From assembly GCA_000403295.2 (NCBI GenBank), contig KE159610.1, forward strand, positions 539,387 through 603,386: DNA of 64,000 nt, given 5' to 3'. Numbering within the stretch: the stretch's first letter is position 1; the number at the start of each line of letters is the position of its first letter. The notes under the pieces are model-generated. The model ran no database searches and was not told the DNA's origin. It was given only the letters and a program-made list of their open reading frames with translations. The stretch comes from Lachnospiraceae bacterium M18-1 (GTDB taxonomy: Bacteria; Bacillota; Clostridia; Lachnospirales; Lachnospiraceae). Shown here in pieces: positions 35,601 through 44,687 of the stretch. A program made the position numbers and the translations under genes.

Positions 35601-36263
35601 TTAAAATTTTAATTCACGAATATTCCGGATTGTCTCCGCATATGGCCTCCCTTTTCCAAATAACAATGTTGTACCCAGCACAAATCCTTTCACCCCTTTA
35701 GGTGCAAATTCCAGGATCTTGTCTGCGCTGCACGCTCCATCCCAGTAGATCTCAAAATCCATATCTTCTTTCAATCCTATAAGCTTGGTAATCTTCTTTC
35801 CCACATATGGCAAGTACATCTGGCCGGCATTTCCAGGATTCACAGACATAACCAATACTTTTTTTACAATTCGCAGCATTTCCATGACCGTTTCAACAGA
35901 TGTACCTGGGTTAATGGCAATTCCCGGCACCATTCCTGCATTGATTATTTTCTGCAGAGTTGTTGAAGGATGATATTCCGCTTCTGGATGGATATATACC
36001 GTATCCCTTTTACGCAGATTTTTTAAAAAAAGTCCGATGCAGTTATTCGGATGCTCGATCATCAGATGTATATCTAATGGTTTTTCTACTGCGCCTGCTA
36101 TATACCTCATATCATTTAGTGACATAGCAAAATTCGGAACATAACGCCCATCCATAATATCTATATGGAAAGAGTCTATACCTCCCTCTTCCAGGTTTTT
36201 CACCTCTTTCTCCAGATTGCCATAGTTGGCACACATCATGGAGGCGGTTAATTCAAAATCCAT
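35601..36263 (-). CDS. Ribulose-phosphate 3-epimerase family protein
   Basis: A 220-aa TIM-barrel protein of the Rpe family, which interconverts ribulose- and xylulose-5-phosphate or acts on related keto-sugar phosphates. It has SMMCANYGNLEKEV, FHIDIMDGRYVPNFAM (metal His and Asp), DIHLMIEHPN, MSVNPGNAGQMYLPY and a C-terminal GTTLLFGK phosphate site. Several residues differ from the housekeeping enzyme: SVNPGNAGQ for SVNPGFGGQ, and the GIDGSG segment is replaced. Substrate drift is therefore likely (allulose-type or activated pentulose pathways). AAGGAG precedes the ATG at 36263. Confidence 0.82.
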   Translation of the reverse strand: MDFELTASMMCANYGNLEKEVKNLEEGGIDSFHIDIMDGRYVPNFAMSLNDMRYIAGAVEKPLDIHLMIEHPNNCIGLFLKNLRKRDTVYIHPEAEYHPSTTLQKIINAGMVPGIAINPGTSVETVMEMLRIVKKVLVMSVNPGNAGQMYLPYVGKKITKLIGLKEDMDFEIYWDGACSADKILEFAPKGVKGFVLGTTLLFGKGRPYAETIRNIRELKF

Positions 36264-36328
36264 CTTTATATTCTCCTTGACCATATTCTTTCAACTCCGT
36301 ATACATTATCCCGCTGAGGAACATATCC

Positions 36329-37420
36329 TCAGGTCAGCATAATCCGTCCTGAATGCAGGATATTCATAGTGTCTTTATGATAAAAAAAATACAGGGTCAG
36401 CAGATTTTCCCCTATATACCCAATATATCTGTCCATACGCTTTTTTTCCTTTGAATCAGTCCTCTCTTCTACCTGAAACAGTATAGGAAAAAGCCATGCA
36501 CAATAGTCTGATAATATCTGCCGTTTAGCGATCAAAATATTATAATTATACAGATAAGGCTGCTCTAATATTTCCGAAAAAGCTTCTGCATATTCCGGCT
36601 GCAGTTCCGCCAGCACATCCATCACAGCCTCCCAATCTTTTTCCTGAATATATCTTACATGGTGTTCGTAGATACTTGGTTCATGGATCGTAGGATAGGG
36701 TAATATCACATCTATCTGGTTCTTTGTCATACGCAGCAAATCATGATCTCTGATATCCAAAATCCTCCGGTAATGAAACAAACCATAGTACTCTGTTTCT
36801 CGAGACGCAGGCTGGATTGCGTCTGAACCTTTTCCTTGGGATATCTGCAAACAATTCTTCCATAACCAGTACAAAACCGTCAATTCACAGTAATTTGCAT
36901 TTTTCGAGGATATATTCTCGCCTGTACAGTCAGCTTCTGTATTTCCCCCTCTTGATAAGTAAGCCGCCCCCGCCTGTATTGGCACTATCCAATCTGGAAG
37001 TGAATAAAAATGTTTCACCGGTTTATCTTTACAATGCTTTGCCTGATATATTTTTAAAACAGCCCTTATGTTGCCGATCGGAACCTTATGGATTGATGGA
37101 AACAACCCCAATTCATAAAAATATCTTTCCATCAGTTCTGATTCTTGATAAGAATTGATACAAACCCAATGCATAAACCCATGTATTTCCAAGGAGTGTA
37201 TAATTTTTTCATGCAAATCTTCCGGCGTACCAATCAGTATCCGTATTTCTTTGTCCGCGAAGCTGCTGATCTCCTGAACCGGCAGCCCCGCAAGATACAT
37301 AGGATTGTTCTCCAAAGAGCTGACAAGAAATGTTTCTATTTTTAATTCCGGATAGATTTTCCGAATCGCGAGACAAATACCAAGAGCTGTGCTTTTCGCA
37401 CCAAATATAGCAAATTTCAC
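36329..37420 (-). CDS. DUF4422 glycosyltransferase with N-terminal Rossmann-like domain
   Basis: A 363-aa protein with two parts. Residues 1-100 form a Rossmann-like module (KFAIFGAKSTALGICLAI, then LIGTPEDLHEKIIHSLEIHG), also found in four other proteins of this cluster. From about residue 115 it matches DUF4422 putative capsular glycosyltransferases, with EYYGLFHYRRILDI, VILPYPTIHEPSIYEHHVRY and a conserved YIGYIGENLLTLYF end. The start is a GTG at 37420 behind GGGGGAGG. It is probably a cytoplasmic transferase for one sugar of the repeat unit. Confidence 0.82.
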   Translation of the reverse strand: MKFAIFGAKSTALGICLAIRKIYPELKIETFLVSSLENNPMYLAGLPVQEISSFADKEIRILIGTPEDLHEKIIHSLEIHGFMHWVCINSYQESELMERYFYELGLFPSIHKVPIGNIRAVLKIYQAKHCKDKPVKHFYSLPDWIVPIQAGAAYLSRGGNTEADCTGENISSKNANYCELTVLYWLWKNCLQISQGKGSDAIQPASRETEYYGLFHYRRILDIRDHDLLRMTKNQIDVILPYPTIHEPSIYEHHVRYIQEKDWEAVMDVLAELQPEYAEAFSEILEQPYLYNYNILIAKRQILSDYCAWLFPILFQVEERTDSKEKKRMDRYIGYIGENLLTLYFFYHKDTMNILHSGRIMLT

Positions 37421-37442
37421 CAGGCCTCCCCCTCTCAGGACA

Positions 37443-38519
37443 TCAAAACATATCTGCATAGTTTATATAATCCTCAATCTGTCCTTCCATACATTTTCTC
37501 ATATTGTCTTTTCTAAAATAAGCACGGTTCCACTGAACAATCCTATCCAAAGCCGTCTGAATATTCCAGATCGGATGCCACCCCAGACAACTTTTGATCT
37601 TTGAACAATCCAGTCTTAAATAATTCGCCTCATGAGGCCCCTCTCCGGGACTGCATATCCAGGTAATATCTGTTTGAAAGCAGGCATTCCATGTTTCACA
37701 AAATAATTCCACCAGATCTCCGGTAGTACAGCAGCCGCTTTCTTCTGGCCCCACATTGTAACAGCCTGCGACCCCGGCATTTTCATATTGTTTCCAGGCG
37801 AGCAGAAGATACGCCAGAACCGGCTCCAGCACATGCTGATACGGGCGCGTGGATTGACAGTTACGCACCTGGATTCTTTCACCTTTACTAGCCGCTCTGA
37901 CGCAGTCAGGAATAATCCTGTCCTTTGCAAAGTCTCCCCCGCCTATCACATTACCTGCACGCACAGTTGAAACCGCAATTTTCCTGTCTTCGAAAAAGGA
38001 ATTGCGATAACTATCCGTGATTAATTCCGAACACGACTTCGAATTTGAATATGGATCATATCCGTTTAATTCTTCTTCCTCTCTGTAGCCCCATATCCAT
38101 TCCTTATTTTTATAGACCTTATCTGTAGTTACATTTATAAAAGATTTAACGCATGGAAATAGCCTTATGCATTCCAACACATGTGCTGTTCCCATAACAT
38201 TTGTTTCATATGTATAGACAGGATGCAAATAGGATTCCCGAACTAAAGGCTGGGCCGCCATATGGATTACGATTTCAGGATGGGTTTCATCAAATACACT
38301 CTTTAAATGCTCAAAGTCGCGGATATCTCCTATTATAGAAGAAATCCCGCTTTCCATACCGCTAATCGAAAAAAGAGACGGACTTGTAGGAGGTTCCAAT
38401 GCATATCCTGTTACCTGTGCCCCCCAAAAACGCAATACGCCGCATATCCAAGTCCCTTTAAAGCCTGTATGCCCGGTTACAAGAACTCTCTTTCCCTTAT
38501 AAAATTTTTCTATTGACAT
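37443..38519 (-). CDS. rfbG: CDP-glucose 4,6-dehydratase
   Basis: A 358-aa extended SDR that converts CDP-D-glucose to CDP-4-keto-6-deoxyglucose. It has VLVTGHTGFKGTWIC (GxxGxxG), HMAAQPLVRESYLHPVYTYE, a catalytic Thr in NVTTDKVY, and GYDPYSNSKSCSEL in place of the YxxxK Tyr region. RAGNVIGGGDFAKDRIIPD is strongly RfbG-like. The ATG (38519) overlaps the RfbH stop. With RfbF and RfbH it forms the complete route to CDP-4-keto-3,6-dideoxy-D-glucose. Confidence 0.94.
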   Translation of the reverse strand: MSIEKFYKGKRVLVTGHTGFKGTWICGVLRFWGAQVTGYALEPPTSPSLFSISGMESGISSIIGDIRDFEHLKSVFDETHPEIVIHMAAQPLVRESYLHPVYTYETNVMGTAHVLECIRLFPCVKSFINVTTDKVYKNKEWIWGYREEEELNGYDPYSNSKSCSELITDSYRNSFFEDRKIAVSTVRAGNVIGGGDFAKDRIIPDCVRAASKGERIQVRNCQSTRPYQHVLEPVLAYLLLAWKQYENAGVAGCYNVGPEESGCCTTGDLVELFCETWNACFQTDITWICSPGEGPHEANYLRLDCSKIKSCLGWHPIWNIQTALDRIVQWNRAYFRKDNMRKCMEGQIEDYINYADMF

Positions 38520-39859
38520 TATTTCTTCCCCACTGCCTCTATCACTATATCCGCCATATAATGAAGCATTTCCTCCGTCATTCCAGGGTATACTCCGATC
38601 CAAAATGAGTTATGCATAATACGTTCCGTATTTTTTAGTTCCCCGACGATCCGGTATTTCTTTTTGTCTTTCCGCATCCAGTCGAAGCACGGCTGTTTAA
38701 TCAAATTTCCTGAAAACAGCATTCTGGTCTGGATTCCCTTCTCTTCCAAGTATGAAACAATTTTATTTTTATCAACACACGGCCTGCAGGTAAGCAGAAA
38801 GCCAAACCAGCTTGGGTTTGAATGGGGTTCCTGCTCTGGCAGAATCAGAAAATCTTCAACTGCCATGAGCCGCTCCTTCAGAATCTTAAAGTGCTCTCTT
38901 CTGAGCTTTGTGAAGAAATCAATCTTTTCAAGCTGCGCACATCCTATCGCCGCCTGCATATCTGTGGCTTTAAGGTTGTATCCAAAGTGGGAATATACAT
39001 ATTTATGATCATATCCCAACGGCAGCTCCCCGTATTGTCTGTCAAATCGATGCCCGCACAGGTTATCTTTTCCTGAAGGACAAACACAGTCTCTTCCCCA
39101 GTCCCGCAAAGAGCATATAATCTTTGAGAGCAGAGCGTGGTTTGTGTAAACAGCCCCTCCTTCTCCCATCGTCATGTGGTGGGGTGGATAAAAGCTTGAT
39201 GTCCCGATGTCTCCTACCGTCCCTGTAAGTTTCCATTCACCGTCGATTTCATACTCTGAGCCTAATGCATCACAATTATCCTCTATCAGCCATAAATCGT
39301 GTTCCCTGCAGAACCTTTTTAGCTCATACAGGTCAAATGGATTACCAAGTGTATGGGCCAGCACCACTGCTTTTGTCCTCTCAGAAAGCGCTTCCTTTAG
39401 CTGTGCGGCATCAATGTTGTATTGAGGAATTGTTACATCGACAAAGACCGGAACTGCCCCATACTGGACAATCGGAGCAACTGTCGTTGGAAAACCCGCT
39501 GCCACTGTAATGACTTCATCTCCCGGCAGTATCCGTCGCTCCTCCAGCAGGGGTGATGTTAAAGCCATAAAAGCTAACAGGTTTGCAGAAGATCCTGAAT
39601 TTACCAGGCTGCAATAACGAATATCCATCCAGGAAGCAAATTGTTTTTCAAACAGTTCTGTATACCGTCCTGATGTCAGCCAGAACTCCAATGCACTGTC
39701 TACAAGATTCACCATTTCGGAACTGTCATATACTCTTGAAGCATATGGTATCCTTTCCCCTGGTTTCCATGTTTTCTGACTGTGGAATTTTTTGCAGTAT
39801 TCATCGACCTCGAATAAAATATGGTTTCTTGCATCTGCCTTCGTCATAGATTCAAACAT
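38519..39859 (-). CDS. rfbH: CDP-4-keto-6-deoxyglucose 3-dehydrase (RfbH/E1)
   Basis: A 446-aa PMP-dependent enzyme of the DegT/AHBA fold that removes the C3 hydroxyl of CDP-4-keto-6-deoxyglucose. It has YASRVYDSSEMVNLVDSALE, VNSGSSANLLAFMALTSPL, DNCDALGSEYEIDGEWKLTG, and SSFYPPHHMTMGEGGAVYTN. In the last motif the PLP Lys of ordinary aminotransferases is replaced by His, as E1 dehydrases require. A cysteine cluster near residues 255-265 (CVCPSGKDNLCGH) is consistent with the 2Fe-2S ligands of this family. GGAGG lies 8 bases before the start. Confidence 0.94.
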   Translation of the reverse strand: MFESMTKADARNHILFEVDEYCKKFHSQKTWKPGERIPYASRVYDSSEMVNLVDSALEFWLTSGRYTELFEKQFASWMDIRYCSLVNSGSSANLLAFMALTSPLLEERRILPGDEVITVAAGFPTTVAPIVQYGAVPVFVDVTIPQYNIDAAQLKEALSERTKAVVLAHTLGNPFDLYELKRFCREHDLWLIEDNCDALGSEYEIDGEWKLTGTVGDIGTSSFYPPHHMTMGEGGAVYTNHALLSKIICSLRDWGRDCVCPSGKDNLCGHRFDRQYGELPLGYDHKYVYSHFGYNLKATDMQAAIGCAQLEKIDFFTKLRREHFKILKERLMAVEDFLILPEQEPHSNPSWFGFLLTCRPCVDKNKIVSYLEEKGIQTRMLFSGNLIKQPCFDWMRKDKKKYRIVGELKNTERIMHNSFWIGVYPGMTEEMLHYMADIVIEAVGKK

Positions 39860-39904
39860 ATACCTAATCCTCCACCCTTAAATTCTGTACACCGTTTAAA
39901 AAAC

Positions 39905-40108
39905 CTATTTCATTTTCATTTCTTGCCAAATCTTTCTTCCAATGCCAGAACTACTCCTACATTGGTCCGTTTTATTCTGGCTTACAAACCACAAAAATTC
40001 TTCCATTGTAGCCTTTCTCTTATCTGGGCAGTCTTCTTCCCCGCATTTTATAATATAACGGCCACTGCTAAACTTTTCTCTAATCCTTTTTTCGCGTTCT
40101 TGTTCCAT
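39905..40108 (-). CDS. Small uncharacterised ORF (67 aa)
   Basis: A very charged 67-residue frame (starts MEQEREKRIREKFSSGRY) with a CGEEDC motif, behind GGGAGG at a short spacing. It fills most of the 279-bp gap between the FkbM and RfbH genes on the operon strand. I do not recognise a family. It may be real, or a degraded remnant of a gene once present there. Confidence 0.4.
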   Translation of the reverse strand: MEQEREKRIREKFSSGRYIIKCGEEDCPDKRKATMEEFLWFVSQNKTDQCRSSSGIGRKIWQEMKMK

Positions 40109-40138
40109 ATTCCTCCCGATTTGTACTCTCTAGTATTC

Positions 40139-41191
40139 TCAGACTGCATATAATACGGTTTCCGTAAAAATGTAACTGTAGTGCCTCAGATACAGACGAT
40201 AATTCCTGTTCAAATTCAGGATAGCCATAGGAATGTCAAAAATATCTTCCGGCTTATGGTAGACGCAAACTGCAAGCCTGGGGCAGTATGTTTTTATCGT
40301 ATCTTCCGCTCCCTTTATGGCTTCCATCTCACATCCTTCTACGTCCAGCTTTATAAAGCTCACCTTGTTTCCCTGCATGACTTCATCAACCGAACGCATC
40401 TCAATTTGTTCTGTTCCCGCCGCTTCTACGTGGGATGCCGCCTGAACTCCTGATGAAAATCCAATCTTTTCTGTTTTGTTCCACAAACCACAGTTCAAAG
40501 TATGGCAATTGATTCCTGCATACATCAGATTGCGGCAGGTATCCCGATGATTATCTTTGTCCGGCTCGAAAACATACGCATCCTCAAACGCCTTCCCGCA
40601 CCACTTTGAAAACGCAATCGTATCTTCGCCTTTATAGGCGCCCCCATCAATAAATACTTCCGATTTTCCGGGTATCATAATCCGACTGTCAAAATACTGT
40701 CTTTCATTACCCAGCCACCATTGTCCGCGGGGCATATATATGCAGTCGGGTCCGATCCCCATCTTTTCAAGCTGCCTATACATCTCGTTTGCGTAGAGGT
40801 TTGTCCCCAGGACAATAACCATCTCCTCTTTCAGTTCATTCAACCGTTCTATTGAAATAATTTCTTTTCCATATCTGATGCTTCCATGCAGTGAAGCATT
40901 GCTGTCGCAAATATACGAAATATGTATCCCAAAAACTTCCAGCGCCTCTACCAGTTCCCTTCCTGCAAACCCTGCCCCAAACACAATCATATACTTTTTT
41001 CTTTTTGTCTGGAGCCATTGCAGCAAATCGTACATCTGATCCGTCTGATGATACTGTCTGACCAGTAAACGGATCATTTCATCAAGATGTATTTTGTCAC
41101 CTGATAAAGAATGCATACAGCGTTTCTCAAAGATCATTTTAGACTCCTGATCCTGTAATGCCTCATAGACTGCCTTAAGCTGTCGATACAT
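40139..41191 (-). CDS. FkbM-family methyltransferase with Rossmann-like N-terminal domain
   Basis: A 350-aa protein. About residues 65-165 form the shared GxGxxG module (YMIVFGAGFAGRELVEALEV). The C-terminal half is an FkbM SAM-dependent methyltransferase: SEVFIDGGAYKGEDTIAFSK as motif I, YVFEPDKDNH, SFIKLDVEGCEMEAIKGAED and YHKPEDIFDIP. FkbM enzymes O-methylate sugars or polyketides, so this should methylate a sugar of the capsule repeat or its precursor. It lies between the split transketolase and the RfbH gene. Confidence 0.88.
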   Translation of the reverse strand: MYRQLKAVYEALQDQESKMIFEKRCMHSLSGDKIHLDEMIRLLVRQYHQTDQMYDLLQWLQTKRKKYMIVFGAGFAGRELVEALEVFGIHISYICDSNASLHGSIRYGKEIISIERLNELKEEMVIVLGTNLYANEMYRQLEKMGIGPDCIYMPRGQWWLGNERQYFDSRIMIPGKSEVFIDGGAYKGEDTIAFSKWCGKAFEDAYVFEPDKDNHRDTCRNLMYAGINCHTLNCGLWNKTEKIGFSSGVQAASHVEAAGTEQIEMRSVDEVMQGNKVSFIKLDVEGCEMEAIKGAEDTIKTYCPRLAVCVYHKPEDIFDIPMAILNLNRNYRLYLRHYSYIFTETVLYAV

Positions 41192-41203
41192 TTCCCATTC
41201 TCC

Positions 41204-42097
41204 TTAATCATCCCCATCGCCTAACAGCCGATTCAATTCCCGGCTTATCTGTTCTGCATTTACATGATAAAACGTCCGCTTATCATCATAGCTCCCATAG
41301 TTGCGGAAGATTTCCCTGGGAAATCCCACATGGCAAAGCCGTATAGGAGCACCATCCATTGCATGCAGGATATCATAATCCAATGTCCCTGAAAAATGCG
41401 GCTCGCATACCAGTATTTTCCCATTCTTACACACTGCTTTTAGCGTTTCTCCATCAAAAGGCGCAAGAGTAGTATAGTATAGAACGGTTACATCCTTTCC
41501 TCCACATACTTTCATCACGTCATCCAGCATCACGGAAACCGCAATCACAACAGCCTTCGTTCCTGTCTGAACTACCGTTGCTTTGCCAAATTCTACTGAA
41601 ATGTCATATATTTGATTCGGATGGTCGCTAATTCTGAAAAAAGTAGGATGCCCATTCCTATATACTTGGTTAAATAGACTCAGAAATTCTCCTGCTGTCC
41701 CAGGCGTGACCACTTCTACACCAGGAATCATCTTTAATACGCCTGCATCCTCCGCACAATAGTGGGAATAACCGTATTTGGAATAATCTACCGCAGCCCC
41801 GGTCCCAACTACATTGACCCCCAGTTTTTGATATGCGAGATCCAATTTGATCTGTTCCAGAGTCCGTTCTACTAGGTACGGCTGGATTCCGAATATAACA
41901 GGAACCATCCCCCCCGCAGACAATCCAGCCGCAATCCCGAGCATTCCGTCTTCATAAATTCCAACATTCATTGCGCGTTCCGGGTATTCCAAAAGGATAT
42001 CCTGAATCGCCCACATTCCAATATCTACCGTAAAGAAAGCCGTATCTTTTTCTTCTTTGATCATTTGGCTGATACGATTCAAAAATGTACGCCTCAA
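41204..42097 (-). CDS. Transketolase-like C-terminal subunit (pyrimidine-binding half)
   Basis: A 297-aa protein matching the pyrimidine-binding and C-terminal domains of transketolase/DXP synthase. It has MNVGIYEDGMLGIAAGLSAG, YSHYCAEDAGVLKMIPGVEV and VLYYTTLAPFDGETLKAV. The catalytic Glu expected for thiamine activation falls in GIYEDGMLGIAAG. It overlaps the N-terminal subunit gene in an ATGA junction, so the two halves should assemble. Together they would transfer a two-carbon ketol unit. Split transketolases in polysaccharide loci are thought to make branched or keto sugars rather than serve the pentose phosphate pathway. Confidence 0.88.
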   Translation of the reverse strand: MRRTFLNRISQMIKEEKDTAFFTVDIGMWAIQDILLEYPERAMNVGIYEDGMLGIAAGLSAGGMVPVIFGIQPYLVERTLEQIKLDLAYQKLGVNVVGTGAAVDYSKYGYSHYCAEDAGVLKMIPGVEVVTPGTAGEFLSLFNQVYRNGHPTFFRISDHPNQIYDISVEFGKATVVQTGTKAVVIAVSVMLDDVMKVCGGKDVTVLYYTTLAPFDGETLKAVCKNGKILVCEPHFSGTLDYDILHAMDGAPIRLCHVGFPREIFRNYGSYDDKRTFYHVNAEQISRELNRLLGDGDD

Positions 42098-42882
42098 AAT
42101 TCATCTACCTCCTTGCAAAGCATCACAAATTCCTCTGCATTTGGCGCTTTATGAAACCAGATGGATTCGTCTGTCAATGTCCTGCTCCCATATCCTCTCA
42201 CCGTATCTGCAATAACTGCTTTTGGTTTTCCGTTTTTCTGAAGTCCTGCAAATGTCTCCGCAAGAAATTCTTCATTATGTCCGTCCACCTCAAATACTTC
42301 AAATCCGAATGCTTCTAATTTCAGCCTCATATCCCCCATATTGACCATCGCACCTGCAGAATGGTTGTCATCTATAATCACACACAGATTATCCAGATGT
42401 TTTCCTGCTGCAAAGAGACATGCTTCCCACATTGTCCCTTCACAAAATTCACCATCACCTGTAAGCACATAGATCATAGATGCCGTATGTTTGATCTTTG
42501 CAGACATAGCCAGACCTGCCGCAAATGGAAGCCCATGTCCCAACGAGCCTGCGGCGTTTTCAATTCCCCCTTCTGGAAATTTTGTAGGATCGGTCTGAAT
42601 ACAATATCTGCTGTGAAAACTTCCCATATCTGCGAAATCATTTCTATCAAACAATTTTTTTTCTATCAAAACTGCGTAAAGCGCCAAAGTAGCCTGTCCC
42701 TTACTGATCACAAGATAGTCCCTATTTTCATCCAAAGCCTTTTCGGGACACCAATTCATCGCACCATTATATAATGACCATATAATTTCCATACAAGAAA
42801 ATGCACTCTGCAGATTTCCGTCCTGACAAATGTGTGAAAGCCTTAGGCATTCTTTCCGAAGCTGCCTTAGTTTTTTATCCAT
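42094..42882 (-). CDS. Transketolase-like N-terminal subunit (thiamine diphosphate-binding half)
   Basis: A 262-aa protein matching the ThDP-diphosphate-binding domain. The GDG...N motif is VLTGDGEFCEGTMWEACLFA followed by NLCVIIDDNH. It also has AAGSLGHGLPFAAGLAMSAK and the transketolase-like YLVISKGQATLALYAVL. The ATG at 42882 (AGAGG at 7 bases) is preferred over a TTG two codons earlier. It pairs with the overlapping downstream gene. Confidence 0.9.
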   Translation of the reverse strand: MDKKLRQLRKECLRLSHICQDGNLQSAFSCMEIIWSLYNGAMNWCPEKALDENRDYLVISKGQATLALYAVLIEKKLFDRNDFADMGSFHSRYCIQTDPTKFPEGGIENAAGSLGHGLPFAAGLAMSAKIKHTASMIYVLTGDGEFCEGTMWEACLFAAGKHLDNLCVIIDDNHSAGAMVNMGDMRLKLEAFGFEVFEVDGHNEEFLAETFAGLQKNGKPKAVIADTVRGYGSRTLTDESIWFHKAPNAEEFVMLCKEVDEF

Positions 42883-42896
42883 AATCAAACCTCTTT

Positions 42897-43916
42897 CTAT
42901 CCACTTACAGAATTTAGATATTTTTTATATGCCATCTCCGCAGTGTTTACGGAAAATCGGATTTTCTCTTCTCCAGAAAGTATTTGCAATACAGATTGAA
43001 TCTCAAACGCATCCAACTGCTTTTCTACCGTATAATATCTTCCATACATCGGGTTGCATCTGTTTAGCGCTGTCAGATAATAGGCCGTACTATATCCCCA
43101 CTGTTCTCTTCTATAAATATCTTTTATATATTTATCATAGATGTATATATAATCTTCGAGACGATATGCTGTTTTTTTAGATTCATTCAGATATTTTGCA
43201 ATCAATTCAATATTCAGATTACCGGCACCTCGTCCTGCTCCATAGACACTCGCATCCAAAAACAAGTCTCTGATATATTCTTTTTCCAAAAAACCTTGTG
43301 CCGTTCCATATGCCTGCATCAGATTATTATGTCCATGATATCCCAATGCCACTCCATCCTTTAAATATTGGTCTGCAAGATCCGCATAATGTAAAAGTTC
43401 TTTCTTGTCCAGAACCCCGAAGCTGTCAACAATATAAAGTGCAAATGGATTCAATTCATTAAATCGGCAAACCATATCAATGAATTCCTCTTCGGAATAC
43501 TGATCAACCCGATTAGGCTGTACACAAAGCTTGTACCCTTTCTCCGCAATTCCTCTGCAATATTCAATTCCCTCCAGCAAAAGACGTTTCCATACAATGA
43601 CTCGTATGATCTCCACATCTCCATCTTTTCTGTCTGAAATTTTCTTAAGAGGAAGGGGATTTACAGCTTCGCACATCACAGCATACCGTGTTTTCTTGTT
43701 GTTTTCAGACATAAACGTCCTGGTCTGTTTGATATCCTGGAATACCGCAATATTTTCTTCATACTGTGTATCTCTTAAAAATCCAAGTTCTACGATATCG
43801 CTTCCGGCCTCTGCAGATTTTTGACTGATATCACGAATCGCCCCACTGCCAAAATTCCATTCATTAATATAACCGCCATCCCTCAATGTACAGTCCAACA
43901 ATTTTATTTCGCCCAT
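42897..43916 (-). CDS. HMGL-like (DRE-TIM) aldolase/metallolyase
   Basis: A 339-aa TIM-barrel enzyme. LLDCTLRDGGYINEW carries the DRE-type motif (here LRDGG) and GYHGHNNLMQAYG the metal-binding HxH. The barrel shares the fold of 4-hydroxy-2-oxovalerate aldolase, isopropylmalate synthase and HMG-CoA lyase. Variants of about this size occur in capsule clusters next to acetolactate-synthase-like enzymes. Its job may be to make or cleave a 2-keto acid used by the ThDP enzyme encoded upstream. The true substrates are unknown. Confidence 0.82.
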   Translation of the reverse strand: MGEIKLLDCTLRDGGYINEWNFGSGAIRDISQKSAEAGSDIVELGFLRDTQYEENIAVFQDIKQTRTFMSENNKKTRYAVMCEAVNPLPLKKISDRKDGDVEIIRVIVWKRLLLEGIEYCRGIAEKGYKLCVQPNRVDQYSEEEFIDMVCRFNELNPFALYIVDSFGVLDKKELLHYADLADQYLKDGVALGYHGHNNLMQAYGTAQGFLEKEYIRDLFLDASVYGAGRGAGNLNIELIAKYLNESKKTAYRLEDYIYIYDKYIKDIYRREQWGYSTAYYLTALNRCNPMYGRYYTVEKQLDAFEIQSVLQILSGEEKIRFSVNTAEMAYKKYLNSVSG

Positions 43917-43930
43917 TACAAATCCCCATG

Positions 43931-44668
43931 TTAAATAGACATTCCGCCGTCAATCGTCAATACGGCTCCATTAATATATCCTGCATCATCTGATACAAGG
44001 AAATTTGCTGCTTTTGCTACTTCTTCCGCAGTTCCCGCACGGTGCATCGGGATGTCGTCATGGTATCTTGTAAGATCCCGATTGATAAAAATAGGCGTGT
44101 CAATTACTCCCGGACAGATACAATTTGCCCGAACTTTTTCCCCATATACTTTTGCGATCATTCTGGTAAACTGAATCACTGCCGCTTTTGAGGCGCTATA
44201 TGCATATGCCTTTCCGCTGGAATAGGAATGCATCCCCGCAATAGATGCATTATTCAGGATCACTCCTCTGCTTTCCTCCAGATAGGGCATCGCATATTTT
44301 GTCATGAGAAACGTTCCGGTTGAATTAATGTCCATAATTTCATCCCATACCGTTGTTTCCATCTGTTCCAGAGAAGATGTTACAGGAAAAATACCGGCAT
44401 TATTAAAAAGAATATCTATCTTGCGGTATTTTTCTATCACATTTCTTATGACCCCTTCTACTTCGTTTTCTTTCGAAACATCCAGATGTATATAAGCTGC
44501 GTCGCCGCCGTTCTCTCGGATCTCCGCTTCAACAGCCTTCCCGCTCTGTTCACTCCTTCCGGCGATGACGACACTTGCCCCTGCCTCCGCAAATCTTTTT
44601 GCACTTGCCTCCCCCATTCCGGAGGTTCCTCCTGTGATCACTGCTACTTTCCCGTCAAGACGATTCAT
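43931..44668 (-). CDS. Short-chain dehydrogenase/reductase
   Basis: A 245-aa classical SDR: VAVITGGTSGMGEASAKRF, NNAGIFP, NASIAGMHSYS (catalytic Ser), YAYSASKAAVIQF (Tyr and Lys) and INGAVLTIDGGMSI. It lies between the aminotransferase and aldolase genes. A reductive step on a keto-sugar or keto-acid made by the neighbouring ThDP enzyme is likely, by analogy with the reductase that finishes CDP-yersiniose. That role is inferred only. Confidence 0.88.
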   Translation of the reverse strand: MNRLDGKVAVITGGTSGMGEASAKRFAEAGASVVIAGRSEQSGKAVEAEIRENGGDAAYIHLDVSKENEVEGVIRNVIEKYRKIDILFNNAGIFPVTSSLEQMETTVWDEIMDINSTGTFLMTKYAMPYLEESRGVILNNASIAGMHSYSSGKAYAYSASKAAVIQFTRMIAKVYGEKVRANCICPGVIDTPIFINRDLTRYHDDIPMHRAGTAEEVAKAANFLVSDDAGYINGAVLTIDGGMSI

Positions 44669-44687
44669 GCTGCTGCCTCCTGATTTT

